Position numbers and translations under genes: made by a program
Shown: piece after piece, positions 52,975 to 63,135 of the stretch
Numbering within the stretch: position 1 is the first letter of the stretch
Layout: every line of letters starts with the position of its first letter
Notes under the pieces: generated by a model
Seen by the model: the letters and a program-made list of their open reading frames with translations, nothing else
Told to the model about the DNA's origin: nothing
The model's database searches: none
Assembly (NCBI RefSeq): GCF_903166545.1
Contig: NZ_CAESCH010000002.1
Coordinates: 682,001-746,000 of the forward strand
Length of the DNA: 64,000 nt
From: Metabacillus schmidteae
GTDB taxonomy: Bacteria > Bacillota > Bacilli > Bacillales > Bacillaceae
Direction: 5' to 3'

Positions 52975-54453
52975 CTACTCCTTCAATACGGCTTGAATAT
53001 AGATTGATGGATCAAGTAGAGTATCGGCAGCCTGTGAAATATAAGGTGATAAAAATTCTACACCGAAACCATACGCAATAGATAATGCTAATAAAATAGC
53101 AATTGGGAATATTAGCCCTTTTATTGATGTTTCTGTAATGGCTTCTTTATTTGGCTCTCCCCAGAAACCATGGATGAAAATCTTCATCACAGAATAAAGA
53201 ACCAATAGGCTTGAAAGTAAAACAACAAATGCAATTGTATATTCCCCTGCTTCGAACCCGCCTTGAACTATTTTTAGCTTTCCTACAAATCCACTTAGTG
53301 GAGGTATTCCAGCCAGAGCCAAAGCAGCGATGAAGAACATCCAACCTAAAAGCGGATGGCTTGCAATCAGCCCGCTAATTTTTCGTAAGTTACTCGTACC
53401 TGTAACAGCGATAACCGCTCCGACAAGAAAGAATAAGGCTCCTTTAATAATCATATCATGAACAAGGTAGTAAACAGATCCTTCAATGGCATTTTGCGTG
53501 TTTGCTGCTATACCAAAAAGGATGACACCTACGGCAGTAATGATATTGTAGATCACGATTTTCTTAATATCCCAATAAGCGATCGCGCCAATTACTCCGA
53601 AAATGATTGTTAGTGCAGCTAACCATCCAAGAATTTCATGAGTAAAGGATGGTTCGTGATAAAAAATAAGTGTAAAAACACGTGTGATCGAATAGACACC
53701 GACCTTAGTTAATAATGCGCCAAAAAGTGCCGTTACGACAGCAGGTGGTGCTTGATATGAGCCAGGTAACCAGAAGTATAACGGGAAAATTGCACCCTTT
53801 AGCCCGAAAATAACTAAGAAAAGAATGGCTAGTACCGTTAATAATCCGGATTGACCCATCTCAGCAATTCTTACGCTTAAATCAGCCATATTTAACGTTC
53901 CTGTTAAGGCATAAAGATAAGCAACTGCAATAACGAAAAGGGCAGATGAGATGACATTCACAAGAATATATTTTATTGATTCCCTAAGTTGATTCTTTGA
54001 ACTTCCTAACACGATTAACAAATAGGATGACATTAGCATCACTTCAAAGAAAACAAACAGATTAAAAATATCTCCTGTTAAGAATGCTCCCGTAACACCT
54101 AATAAGAGAAACTGTACTCCCGGGTAGAAGTAAAATTTTTCTCTTTCAACAGTAGTTGAAGAAAAAGCAAACAATAGGGAAGTAAAACCGATAATCGCTG
54201 TTGTTAACACTAAAAGACTAGCGTACATATCAGCAACAAGAACAATCCCGTATGGTGGTACCCAGTTTCCTATCTCTAATGTTTGAATTCCATTTGTATG
54301 CACGGTTTGAACGATTATAACCGAAACGATTACACTAGCTAAGGAGGCAATTGCACTTAGCCATTTTTGGACCGTAATGTTTTTATTAAAAAAGATCAAG
54401 ATAATTCCCATCAGTAGTGGGATGACAATAGGTAAAATAATTAAGTTATTCAT
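52975..54453 (-). CDS. mrpD: Mrp antiporter subunit MrpD
   Basis: A 492-aa polytopic protein with about 14 helices, homologous to complex I subunits NuoM/N and part of the ion pathway. The conserved lysines of such subunits appear in GLKGAIFPLYFWLPGSYQAP and FGALLTKVGVYSI, and Glu in FVFFEVMLMSSY. Overlaps mrpC by 8 bp. Confidence 0.94.
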   Translation of the reverse strand: MNNLIILPIVIPLLMGIILIFFNKNITVQKWLSAIASLASVIVSVIIVQTVHTNGIQTLEIGNWVPPYGIVLVADMYASLLVLTTAIIGFTSLLFAFSSTTVEREKFYFYPGVQFLLLGVTGAFLTGDIFNLFVFFEVMLMSSYLLIVLGSSKNQLRESIKYILVNVISSALFVIAVAYLYALTGTLNMADLSVRIAEMGQSGLLTVLAILFLVIFGLKGAIFPLYFWLPGSYQAPPAVVTALFGALLTKVGVYSITRVFTLIFYHEPSFTHEILGWLAALTIIFGVIGAIAYWDIKKIVIYNIITAVGVILFGIAANTQNAIEGSVYYLVHDMIIKGALFFLVGAVIAVTGTSNLRKISGLIASHPLLGWMFFIAALALAGIPPLSGFVGKLKIVQGGFEAGEYTIAFVVLLSSLLVLYSVMKIFIHGFWGEPNKEAITETSIKGLIFPIAILLALSIAYGFGVEFLSPYISQAADTLLDPSIYIQAVLKE

Positions 54454-54787
54454 ATTGATCAGTTCCCCTTAGTTGATCCATATCATCTGTTCCTAATTCT
54501 TGGTATGAACGGTATGCAAGAACAAGGAAAAATGATGTTACTCCAAAGCTAATAACGATTGCAGTTAAAATCAGTGCTTGTGGAAGTGGATCAACATAGA
54601 CTTCTGCATGTTCTCCGAGTAGCGGTGCAGCACCCTTTTTAAGACCACCCATTGTTAAGATGAGCAAATGGGCTCCATGACTAAGTAACCCTGTACCGAT
54701 AATAATTCGTAATAAACTTTTAGATAACATTAAATAAACAGCAGCAGAAAACAAAATACCTACAACAATTGACATTAATACTTCCAT
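54446..54787 (-). CDS. mrpC: Mrp antiporter subunit MrpC
   Basis: A 113-aa protein of the NuoK/MnhC type with three helices (LSKSLLRIIIGTGLLSHGAH and PLPQALILTAIVISFGVT). Ends in an acidic tail. Shares 1 bp with the mrpB end. Confidence 0.94.
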   Translation of the reverse strand: MEVLMSIVVGILFSAAVYLMLSKSLLRIIIGTGLLSHGAHLLILTMGGLKKGAAPLLGEHAEVYVDPLPQALILTAIVISFGVTSFFLVLAYRSYQELGTDDMDQLRGTDQYE

Positions 54788-55221
54788 TATTCCGTCTCTC
54801 CAATCGTTTGAATAATGGTCATGGTTACACCAATAACAACAAGATACACACCTAGATCAAATAAAACAGCAGTGGCTAAAGCTGTCTCACCAAGAAACGG
54901 TAAGTCTACATAGCTGAATGTATGAGTCAGAAAAGGTACCTTAAAGAAGAATGATCCTATCCCGGTTAAAACTGCAAAGAGCAGCCCAACAGCAATAAGT
55001 TTTATATAGTCAACCTGAATGATATTCACCACAGTTTTAATATCAAATGCAAGCAGTAAAAGAACTAGAGCACCTGCTGTCATTAATCCTCCAATAAAGC
55101 CTCCACCTGGTGTATAGTGTCCAGAAAAGAAGAGATGCAATGAGTAGAGAATGATAATAAACACAACAACCTTTGTAGCAGTTTGAAAGATGATATCATT
55201 TGTTTTCACATTTTTCTTCAC
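54787..55221 (-). CDS. mrpB: Mrp antiporter subunit MrpB
   Basis: A 144-aa membrane protein with four helices and HYTPGGGFIGGLMTAGALVL, the MnhB/MrpB family signature. ATG overlaps the mrpA stop as ATGA. Confidence 0.94.
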   Translation of the reverse strand: MKKNVKTNDIIFQTATKVVVFIIILYSLHLFFSGHYTPGGGFIGGLMTAGALVLLLLAFDIKTVVNIIQVDYIKLIAVGLLFAVLTGIGSFFFKVPFLTHTFSYVDLPFLGETALATAVLFDLGVYLVVIGVTMTIIQTIGETE

Positions 55222-57623
55222 CCTTCTTCCCCCTTTCTGACTTTTAAGCGAATCATGCCAAAGATTCCTAGTGCAGCAATTCCTAATACCGTTATTTCAA
55301 ATAATGTATCAAACCCTCTAAAATCTACAAGAATGACGTTTACCATGTTTTTTCCGCCTGCAAGCTTGTAACTATTCTCAACAAAATAAGTTGAGATAGT
55401 TTCTGTTACACGCTGACTGTTTGCTGATAATGCAATAAGTGTAACAATCGCTCCAACTCCTAATGAAATGATGAGATTAGTAAGTTTAAAGTGTAATTTC
55501 TTTTCTTTTTTCTTAAACTCTGGCAGATGATAAAAGCAGAGTAGGAATAAAGCAACAGAAACTGTTTCAACACAAAGTTGTGTAAGTGCAAGATCAGGTG
55601 CTCTAAATAACACGAAGAACAAGGATAGCGAATATCCGACAGATCCTAATGCAATGATCGCTGTAAGACGTGACTTAGAGAATAAAACAGTTATCGTACC
55701 AAGTACCATGACAATGGCAAGAACAGCTTCGTATATTCCGACTGGCGCTGTATGGGCTAATGAAAATGAAAAACCGCCGGTAAGAATAAGAGATGTTCCT
55801 AATATAAGAATAAAGAATGTAAAGATATAAGCTAAATAGTCACGAATAAATCCTGTCATATAAAATCTGGTAAGACGGTAAGAGGATTTATCGAGCTGAA
55901 CTAATGCTGCATCATAGCCTTTGTTAAGGGTAAGCTTTTTTGGGAAAAGTCCATATACTGATCTCCATTTAGTTAGCGACAAGTAGCCTATGACACCTAA
56001 AGCAATGACCCCGATTGTCATAAATAGCTCTACCGTAAACCCATGCCAAGGATAAATGTGAACATGGAAATGGCCTTCATCTCCTAATAAGGCTGGAATA
56101 ACCGAAGCCATTGCAGGTTCGATAATGGTATAAGCTAAGATATTCGGGAAGAAGAAGAAAATAAGAACAAGTGAAGCCAAAATGATTGGTGAAATTAACA
56201 TACCAATTGGGGCTTCATGCGGTTTCTTCTCAAGCTTTTCAGGTTGATATTTTCCAGTAAAGGTTTTAAACACTAATACCATGCTGTAAATAAAGGTAAA
56301 GATACTTCCAACCCAAGCTAAAATCGGGAAGAGAAGTCCAATTGTTTCGATATTAAAGACATCCATTTCAAGTACTCGTATCATACTTGTGAAGAACATT
56401 TCTTTACTCAAGAAACCATTGAAAGGAGGTAAGCCTGCCATTGAAAAGGCTCCAATAATTGAAATGGTGAAAGTAATTGGCATAAGACTCATTAGTCCAC
56501 CAAGCTTTCGTATATCACGTGTGCCTGTTTCATGGTCAATAATACCGACAACCATAAATAAACTTCCTTTAAAAGTTGCATGATTAATTAAATGGAAGAT
56601 CGCGGCAAGTGTTGCAACCGTATAGTAGCTATTATCGATTGAATCCAATACGAGAGCGGCTGATCCAATCCCAAACATTGACATGATCATTCCTAATTGG
56701 CTGACAGTTGAAAAAGCTAATATACCCTTTAGATCTGTTTGTTTTACTGCATTAAAAGATCCCCAGAACATTGTGAAAATTCCGAAGGTTGAAACGATCC
56801 AAAACCATTCCGGTGTACCGGCAAATATAGGACTAAATCGTGCAACTAAATAAATTCCCGCTTTAACCATTGTTGCAGAGTGAAGGTATGCACTGACAGG
56901 TGTTGGTGCCTCCATCGCATCTGGTAACCAAATATAAAAAGGAAATTGAGCAGATTTTGTGAATGCGCCGAAAAGCACAAGAATAAGCGCAGGAACAAAT
57001 AATGGATGATCTGTTATTTGTGGTACCTGACTAATAATTTCTCGAATGCTAAAGGTATTTGTCATGATATAAAGCATGATGAAACTACCAAGCATGAGAA
57101 GTCCACCGAAAATGGTGATGAGCATTGACTTTTGTGCTCCGTAACGGGATTTTTCTCTTTTGTACCAATACCCAATTAATAAGAAGGATGAAAGAGATGT
57201 AAACTCCCAGAATGTGTAAAGGACAATTAAGTTATCAGATAAGACAACTCCCAGCATAGCTCCCATGAACATTAACAAATACGTATAGAAGGTGTTTAAT
57301 TGTTCCTTTTCCTTTGATAGATAGTAAATAGAATAGAGAACAACTAACACACCAATGCCTGAAATTAATAAGGCAAATAAAAGTCCAAGACCATCTATGT
57401 ATGCTGTAAAGTTAATTCCGAGAGAAGGGATCCATTCCATGGTTTGAAGAATCGTATGTCCGTGCATTGTATCTTCAATAAACTGTATAAAGTAAATGAA
57501 GAGTATCGTTGGTAATAGTAGCACGAACCAGCCTGTATGTATTCGACGAAAAAATTTATACAGGAACGGAATCAATATGGCGAGCAAAAAAGGCGATAAG
57601 ATGGCCAGGTGTAATAACGTCAT
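55218..57623 (-). CDS. mrpA: Mrp antiporter subunit MrpA
   Basis: The large subunit, 801 aa. Residues 1-500 resemble complex I NuoL (Glu in YTFWEFTSLSSFLLIG; Lys in AFTKSAQFPFYIWLPDAMEA; the TMVKAGIYL helix). The C-terminal 300 residues hold the MrpA-specific NuoJ-like helices. It is the first gene of the mrpABCDEFG operon and is needed for Na+ resistance and alkaline pH homeostasis in Bacillus. Strong TAAGGAGG before ATG 57623. Confidence 0.95.
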   Translation of the reverse strand: MTLLHLAILSPFLLAILIPFLYKFFRRIHTGWFVLLLPTILFIYFIQFIEDTMHGHTILQTMEWIPSLGINFTAYIDGLGLLFALLISGIGVLVVLYSIYYLSKEKEQLNTFYTYLLMFMGAMLGVVLSDNLIVLYTFWEFTSLSSFLLIGYWYKREKSRYGAQKSMLITIFGGLLMLGSFIMLYIMTNTFSIREIISQVPQITDHPLFVPALILVLFGAFTKSAQFPFYIWLPDAMEAPTPVSAYLHSATMVKAGIYLVARFSPIFAGTPEWFWIVSTFGIFTMFWGSFNAVKQTDLKGILAFSTVSQLGMIMSMFGIGSAALVLDSIDNSYYTVATLAAIFHLINHATFKGSLFMVVGIIDHETGTRDIRKLGGLMSLMPITFTISIIGAFSMAGLPPFNGFLSKEMFFTSMIRVLEMDVFNIETIGLLFPILAWVGSIFTFIYSMVLVFKTFTGKYQPEKLEKKPHEAPIGMLISPIILASLVLIFFFFPNILAYTIIEPAMASVIPALLGDEGHFHVHIYPWHGFTVELFMTIGVIALGVIGYLSLTKWRSVYGLFPKKLTLNKGYDAALVQLDKSSYRLTRFYMTGFIRDYLAYIFTFFILILGTSLILTGGFSFSLAHTAPVGIYEAVLAIVMVLGTITVLFSKSRLTAIIALGSVGYSLSLFFVLFRAPDLALTQLCVETVSVALFLLCFYHLPEFKKKEKKLHFKLTNLIISLGVGAIVTLIALSANSQRVTETISTYFVENSYKLAGGKNMVNVILVDFRGFDTLFEITVLGIAALGIFGMIRLKVRKGEEG

Positions 57624-57853
57624 TTTTTTACCTCCTTATAGTATTAGTTATTTCATCTGGTTAATCAGTTAGAGAAAGAATAATTTGTGTATCTTACCAT
57701 CACTGATTTATTATGTTCCAGAATGTGGACAACTATGAAATGATATCAAATATAGCTCATTTCAAGTTCATATGAACATAAAAATGATAACAAATTTCTG
57801 CTGACTTGTATATTATAAAAGTCCAAAGAGCATCCTAACATTGAGGTGATTCC

Positions 57854-58081
57854 ATGCACAAAACAAAAATTTTTGTCGCAGGATGCTTATTCTCATCCCT
57901 GTTCAGTGGTGCTTGGTACGTAAATGAAAAAGTAAAAAGAGAATATGTCGAAACAGTTTCATTTGACGATTCCGCAATTCGGTTAACGAATACAGAAACA
58001 CCAATTGAAGTGCTAACAGAAGAAGCGAATGTCTTTGAAAAGTTTCGACCACGCGAATATGTTCGGGTGGTTATTCGTTAA
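57854..58081 (+). CDS. Small membrane-anchored or secreted hypothetical protein, 75 aa
   Basis: One N-terminal hydrophobic segment (IFVAGCLFSSLFSGAWYV) followed by a charged part, EKVKREYVETVSFDD, and a basic end YVRVVIR. GAGGTG before the ATG. It is divergent from mrpA. The hydrophobic part has a Cys but no clean lipobox. Function unknown. Confidence 0.65.
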   Translation: MHKTKIFVAGCLFSSLFSGAWYVNEKVKREYVETVSFDDSAIRLTNTETPIEVLTEEANVFEKFRPREYVRVVIR

Positions 58082-58219
58082 CAGGATGTGGAAATTTGAA
58101 CATCCTGTTTCCTTTTGTTGACAAGATAGGGAAGAAGTCCTGTATAGTCTTGTCAAATTCATATCTCTACTTCATAATTAAGGAAGGTCATTAACTTTAA
58201 TATAGTAAGGAATTTAATT

Positions 58220-58777
58220 ATGAAAAATACATACTTTACAAGCTATTTTCCTCTTATAACAATTTTGCTTTTTAGTACTTCTTTATCAATTGCAACAGTT
58301 ATGATTGTCATAGATTATTTACAAACATTCGGTATTTATGATGGGATGTTGGAGTTTTTTTCAAGTAATGGAATAAAGCTTGCTTTATTTATTCTTTTTG
58401 CACTTTTGTTTTTTATGGTTTTTTCGGCATTAAAACTTATTGCAAATACTGTCACAGAGCTTTCCCTTTTGTTTTTCTCGAAAGATGTTGCAGGTGAAAA
58501 CTTAACGAAAATTAGAGGGGGATCTGCAATTTATTTAATTGGTGGATCTTTATCTCTAATTGTTGTACAGTATCCGATATTTATCATTGTGCTCTTTCTT
58601 ATTTCAACTCTCGGATATTTTGTTTATATTGTTTATAAGATTAGTCAAACCTTAACTTCTTTTTCTTTAATAGGATTAGTATTATTTCATGTTCTGTTTT
58701 GGTTTATTTTTATATTAGGGACGTTGTATATTTGTTTTAGGCTTTATAATAGTATTATGGCTAGTTTACCTGTATAA
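58220..58777 (+). CDS. yufK: YufK, DUF5366 membrane protein
   Basis: A 185-aa membrane protein with five hydrophobic segments, including FALLFFMVFSALKLIANTVT and GSAIYLIGGSLSLIVVQYPI. In B. subtilis yufK lies near mrp and yuxK-pbpD; the context here is the same. Function unknown. A strong terminator follows. Confidence 0.82.
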   Translation: MKNTYFTSYFPLITILLFSTSLSIATVMIVIDYLQTFGIYDGMLEFFSSNGIKLALFILFALLFFMVFSALKLIANTVTELSLLFFSKDVAGENLTKIRGGSAIYLIGGSLSLIVVQYPIFIIVLFLISTLGYFVYIVYKISQTLTSFSLIGLVLFHVLFWFIFILGTLYICFRLYNSIMASLPV

Positions 58778-58782
58778 AAATG

Positions 58783-58813
58783 ATGGCCCTGACATTTGTC
58801 AGGGCCATTTTTT
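58783..58813 (+). terminator. yufK terminator
   Basis: ATGGCCCTGAC, ATTT, GTCAGGGCCAT, then TTTTT: a perfect 11-bp stem. Confidence 0.92.
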
Positions 58814-58911
58814 ATACGATAAGCTGTTTCAAACTTTGTTGCTTGTAAATTAATATTTAGGTGGTTGTTTTTTACATAGTAATTTTAAGAACAAAAATAA
58901 CAATAAAGAGC

Positions 58912-59325
58912 CTATTGTAAAAATCTATTTCTTACTTCTTTACTAGGTATCATACATTGATTTTTTTGACCAAACCATTTATAGCGATTTTTAGCCACAA
59001 AGTCATATAAAGTATCACGAACTGGTCTAGGTGTAAGTCTTAACATTACAGCAAAAATCTTCCACTCTCCACCTAAGTGTCGGCATATTTCCATAACTGC
59101 CGTTGATTTTGTAAAATACCGATCACCATGTATGAAAACCAAACTGTTCAAATCTGTTGTTGAAAGCTGGTGTTCACGCAATAGTTCCTGTCCTTTATTT
59201 GACTGTAGGGCGGCGAATTTTATGATTCCATTTTTATCGTGTCGGATGATGAATTGGACGGATTGGTCACAAAATTGACAAACCCCATCAAAAAGCAAAA
59301 TAGGTGTTTTTTGGTTATCGATCAA
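58912..59325 (-). CDS. yuxK: DCC-family thiol-disulfide oxidoreductase-like protein (YuxK)
   Basis: A 137-aa protein of DUF393. LLFDGVCQFCDQSVQF carries the DGxCxxC active-site motif; FAALQSNKGQELL is also typical. Thioredoxin-related role, substrate unknown. TTG start at 59325 with AAAGGAGG 8 bp upstream. It follows pbpD by 25 bp on the minus strand, the same pair as in B. subtilis. Confidence 0.88.
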   Translation of the reverse strand: MIDNQKTPILLFDGVCQFCDQSVQFIIRHDKNGIIKFAALQSNKGQELLREHQLSTTDLNSLVFIHGDRYFTKSTAVMEICRHLGGEWKIFAVMLRLTPRPVRDTLYDFVAKNRYKWFGQKNQCMIPSKEVRNRFLQ

Positions 59326-59350
59326 GCATAAAACCTCCTTTTGGAAAGAG

Positions 59351-61201
59351 CTATTTCATCATCTCTTTCCATATAAGTTGTTGAGGTGCTTTTGTATAAG
59401 AACTTTCTATGTTTGCTGGTTGATCCTTTCCAACCCAAACAGCTCCTGTATAGGTATCTGTTAGCCCGGCAAACCAGAGGTCATAATAATTGTTAGAAGT
59501 ACCTGTTTTTCCACCAATATAATCACTTGAGAAATTTGCCTTTTGTCCGGTTCCTCTTTTTACAACTGAGGTGAGTAGTGAAAGCATTTGTGTATTAGTG
59601 GATTCCTTCCATACACGAGTAGGCTCATCATTCCATTCATAAAGAGTTTGACCATTTAAATCTGTCACTTTTGTGATCGCATGGTTTTGATAATATAGCC
59701 CGTTATTGCCGAATGTTGTGTAAGCATTTGTTAATTCTAGTGGTGATACTCCTATGTGTACTCCACCGATTGCCGCTGGAAGCTTATGATCCTTTTCAAA
59801 GATGTTCTTAAACTGAAAAGGTTCCAAGTAACTAAACCCTTTTTCAATGCCTATTTGGTCGAGCATCCGGACAGCTGCCGTATTATAGGAATATTTTAGA
59901 GCGGTCTCTAATGTAACCATTCCATAATTTCTTCCGCTGTAATTTTCCGGACACCAATCTTTTTCACAAAATTCACCTGCATCAATTCTTGAGTGAGCTG
60001 ATGCACCTGTTATGTCAATGTAAGGAGCATAATCAAGCAGAGGTTTAATAGCTGAGCCAGGTTGTCTATATGCTTGAAAAGCTCTATTAAATGCATATTT
60101 CTCATAATCTTTTCCACCTGATAAAGCGACAATTTGGTGTGTTTTGTGATTAATGACTGCTGCTGAACCCTGTATATCATTTGATGGAATATACTTTTCT
60201 ATTGCACGTACTAATGTATTCTGTCGCTCAGATTCCAATCCGGTATGAATAATTACACCATTGCTTAGCACTTTATTTACTCTTTCATTTAGTTGTTTTT
60301 CAAGTGATTCTTTATTTTTTGTTGTTTCTAGCTGTTTAGAAATGCCTTCCTTTTCTGCGATTAGTTGCTTTAACTCGTAATGCACATAAGTTACATAATC
60401 AGCATTTGTATCAATACGGGATTTTATCGAAAGGGTTATAGAATCATTTATGGCATTCCTTAACTCATCATTTGAAATTGCACCATTTTCATAAAGAAGC
60501 TGAAGCAATCTTTCTTGACGTTCTTTTGTTGCCTTAAAGTTTTTTACTGGGTCGTACATTGTTGGATTATTTGGTATCGCACTAATAAAAACCAGTTCAG
60601 CTAGGCTTAATTCTTGAATTTGTTTATTAAAATAATAAGTCGAAGCAGTTCCGATTCCATATGTTCCATTTCCGAAATAGATGACATTTAAGTAGGCTTC
60701 TAAGATTTGTTCTTTACTGAAGTTTTTTTCCAATTGATAAGAATATAAAAGCTCACTTAGTTTTCTGTTATAAGATTGTTCATGTGACAAAAAAACATTC
60801 CGTGCTAATTGCTGGGTAATAGTACTCCCACCTTGCTCAACCGATTGGGACTGGGCGTTAATTAATACTGCGCGAAGCATACCTGCTGCATCAAATCCGA
60901 TATGCTCATAAAAACGATTGTCCTCTGATTCGATATATAATGTTTTGACAATCTCAGGAATATCCTCGAATGAAAGGTACGTTCGATTTTGCTGAGCATT
61001 GATAACCTCTGATATAAGACGACCTTCATGATCGAAGATATAACTGTTTTCAACTAGTTGGACAGAATCAATAGGGATCTTTTCATCTAATACAGTTCCT
61101 AATCCTTTAACAGCTTGAGATTCTTTTCCTGCTACAATTCCACAAAGGAGAAAAATGGGAATCATTAAAATGATAAGGATCCAGCCAAATAAACTCCGCA
61201 T
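59351..61201 (-). CDS. pbpD: Class A penicillin-binding protein (PBP4, PbpD)
   Basis: A 616-aa bifunctional peptidoglycan synthase. N-terminal anchor helix (about 4-24). The GT51 glycosyltransferase domain has ESEDNRFYEHIGFDAAGMLR and GGSTITQQLARN. The transpeptidase has SAIK in RQPGSAIKPLLDY (nucleophile Ser), SYN in LKYSYNTAA and KTGT in GGKTGTSNNY. It polymerises and cross-links cell wall outside the membrane. Length close to B. subtilis PbpD (624). Confidence 0.93.
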   Translation of the reverse strand: MRSLFGWILIILMIPIFLLCGIVAGKESQAVKGLGTVLDEKIPIDSVQLVENSYIFDHEGRLISEVINAQQNRTYLSFEDIPEIVKTLYIESEDNRFYEHIGFDAAGMLRAVLINAQSQSVEQGGSTITQQLARNVFLSHEQSYNRKLSELLYSYQLEKNFSKEQILEAYLNVIYFGNGTYGIGTASTYYFNKQIQELSLAELVFISAIPNNPTMYDPVKNFKATKERQERLLQLLYENGAISNDELRNAINDSITLSIKSRIDTNADYVTYVHYELKQLIAEKEGISKQLETTKNKESLEKQLNERVNKVLSNGVIIHTGLESERQNTLVRAIEKYIPSNDIQGSAAVINHKTHQIVALSGGKDYEKYAFNRAFQAYRQPGSAIKPLLDYAPYIDITGASAHSRIDAGEFCEKDWCPENYSGRNYGMVTLETALKYSYNTAAVRMLDQIGIEKGFSYLEPFQFKNIFEKDHKLPAAIGGVHIGVSPLELTNAYTTFGNNGLYYQNHAITKVTDLNGQTLYEWNDEPTRVWKESTNTQMLSLLTSVVKRGTGQKANFSSDYIGGKTGTSNNYYDLWFAGLTDTYTGAVWVGKDQPANIESSYTKAPQQLIWKEMMK

Positions 61202-61452
61202 ACATTCACATTCTTTCTTTAATAGTAGGCCAGGTTTATCTAAGCCTCTTTTTTAGGTCATTAGTTCTATTGTACATGATTATTGTAAAATTAAGCGATT
61301 CGAAAATAAATGTTCTGAAAAAATTATTCCTAACGAACCTGATCAATGAATATATTTTAATTATCTACCACTGTTGGAAGTCTCACTTTATAAAAATAGT
61401 CAAGGGATATTTCATTATTTTTCGGAAAATTGAAGTTCTTTCTCGTGCTTCG

Positions 61453-61461
61453 GTGATATAA
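61453..61461 (+). promoter_or_regulatory. Putative kapD promoter (extended -10)
   Basis: TGATATAAT, an extended -10 element, lies about 45 bp before the kapD start. No good -35 at 17 bp. The gap 61202-61506 shows nothing else of note. Confidence 0.45.
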
Positions 61462-61506
61462 TGAAACTAACAAACTATTTCTTAAGTAAAGGAGGAGTGA
61501 AACAGA

Positions 61507-62130
61507 TTGGAGGGACAAGAGCAATTATTATTTATTGATTTTGAGTTTACAATGCCGGAAGGGAAATCAAACCCAAAGGGATTTTACCCTGAAATTATTG
61601 AAGTGGGTATTGTGTCAGTTATAAATCATAAGATTGAAGAGAAATTCTCCTCATATGTAAAGCCAAAACAATTCCCCATTTTAAGTGAACGCTGTAAAAC
61701 CTTTCTACAAATTTCACAGGAAAAAATAGATCAGGGTATGACGTTTACAGAACTGTTAAGTATCTTATCTAATTATAATCAAAAAGCTCCTACAACAGTT
61801 ATTACATGGGGAAATATGGATATGAAAGTATTAAGACATAATTGTGAAATAAGTAAGATAGAATTTCCGTTTACCGGAAAATTTAGAGATCTATCAATGG
61901 AATATAAAAAATTCTTCGGAGATCGTAATCAAACAGGTTTATGGAAGGCTGTTGAAGAATACGGAAAGAAAGCTACCGGAAAACATCATCGTGCATTGGA
62001 TGATGCACTGACTACTTATAATTTATTTAAGTTAGTTGAAGATGATAAAAGATATTTACAAAAACCGACTCCACCTACAATTGGAGACCGAATCGACTTA
62101 TCAGAGGTTTTAAATAAATATGCAACATAA
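61507..62130 (+). CDS. kapD: 3'-5' exonuclease-like inhibitor of the KinA sporulation pathway (KapD)
   Basis: A 207-aa DEDDh exonuclease-fold protein. Acidic residues are in FIDFEFTMPEG (DxE), TWGNMDMKVL, and HHRALDDALTTYNLF (the H and last D). B. subtilis KapD slows entry to sporulation through the KinA route. TTG start at 61507; AGGAGG lies about 11 bp upstream. Located by pbpD as in B. subtilis. Confidence 0.87.
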   Translation: MEGQEQLLFIDFEFTMPEGKSNPKGFYPEIIEVGIVSVINHKIEEKFSSYVKPKQFPILSERCKTFLQISQEKIDQGMTFTELLSILSNYNQKAPTTVITWGNMDMKVLRHNCEISKIEFPFTGKFRDLSMEYKKFFGDRNQTGLWKAVEEYGKKATGKHHRALDDALTTYNLFKLVEDDKRYLQKPTPPTIGDRIDLSEVLNKYAT

Positions 62131-62165
62131 TTTAATAATCAATAAAAACAAACAAAGAAAAAAGG

Positions 62166-62211
62166 CTCAATAACAATATTGTAGAAGATGTGTAGGAATA
62201 TTGTTATTGAG
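62166..62211 (-). terminator. kapB terminator
   Basis: CTCAATAACAATATT (62166-62180) and AATATTGTTATTGAG (62197-62211): 15 bp, perfect. On the minus strand CTTTTTTCTTTG follows. Confidence 0.78.
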
Positions 62212-62225
62212 TAAAACCTGCTCGC

Positions 62226-62609
62226 TTAATTAGGAAAATAATCTTTTTCCAACACATGTAATCTGTTAAGTGATTGTATAGCCCACTCTGTGTTCATTTC
62301 TTCTAATTCCTGTTTCATTGTATTCACAGCATTCTCTAGTGACTGACGATAATTTGGAATATCTCCTTCAAAATATCTCACCATCTGCTTCGGTACATTT
62401 GTTTGTTCATTAAAAGCTAAAGCTCTTCGTTCATGAAACATTTGAACATCTGCTTGTTTCGGGTTATGTAAATCTCCTTGTTGAGGGTGCTTAATCACTG
62501 CTTTTACTTGGACTAAGTAATGCATTGGTCGAACGTCAGTAATAACACCGATATATTTTCCAGTTTTATAAATCCCTGTTACAACCTCTCCAATTTTCTT
62601 ATCATCCAT
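62226..62609 (-). CDS. kapB: KapB, kinase-associated protein for the KinB pathway
   Basis: A 127-aa protein with GEVVTGIYKTGKYIGVITDV, HPQQGDLHNPKQADVQMFHE and RRALAFNEQTNVPKQMV, the KapB core. In B. subtilis it lies beside kinB and is needed for KinB-dependent sporulation; there it has been called a lipoprotein, but no signal peptide is visible here. Here kapB and the kinB-like kinase are separated by two plus-strand genes. Confidence 0.87.
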   Translation of the reverse strand: MDDKKIGEVVTGIYKTGKYIGVITDVRPMHYLVQVKAVIKHPQQGDLHNPKQADVQMFHERRALAFNEQTNVPKQMVRYFEGDIPNYRQSLENAVNTMKQELEEMNTEWAIQSLNRLHVLEKDYFPN

Positions 62610-62774
62610 TTCGCTTACCCCTTTACATTTTGATAGAACATCTCTTTATCTATACTACCATGTATTTTGTTAAGCAGGTATTTTCATGTAATTGTGAAAG
62701 TTTTGTTTTATATGCTTTTGCAACCTAGTGAAATGAAAAAAATCTTGCTATAGTAGGACAAAGAGAGGGCGTGA

Positions 62775-62981
62775 ATGAAATTGGAAAACCTATACCCTAT
62801 ATTTGGATTATTTTTATATTTCCCTGAGGATAAAACAGAATATATTCCAGCAGCTATTACTATGGTCATCTTTACTATTGCAGCATTTTTTGCTTTCCGT
62901 CTTATCTTAAAAGTATCAAAAAAAGAGGAAAATAAATTGGATAAATTGATGAAGGAAAGCAAGCATTCTAAAGACAAGTGA
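62775..62981 (+). CDS. Small membrane protein, 68 aa
   Basis: One transmembrane helix (AAITMVIFTIAAFFAFRLIL) and a basic Lys/Glu-rich tail ending SKDK. GAGAGGGCG before the ATG is a modest site. Located between kapB and the SodC-like gene. Not recognised. Confidence 0.6.
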   Translation: MKLENLYPIFGLFLYFPEDKTEYIPAAITMVIFTIAAFFAFRLILKVSKKEENKLDKLMKESKHSKDK

Positions 62982-63135
62982 ATAGTTTTTTGCAATCGCT
63001 CACAGTTTTGTTTTTACAAGTAAGTTAGTACAAAGTTTTGTGTCCAGCCCTATCGCTTTTCTTATCCAATGTGTATAAGAACGAACGATGAAGTGAAAAA
63101 TACCCTTTAGCCAATACTTTTTGTTGGAGGGTATC

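Noticed and set aside
61270..61461. 63-aa ORF upstream of kapD
   Set aside because: No ribosome site, and it runs through the kapD promoter region.
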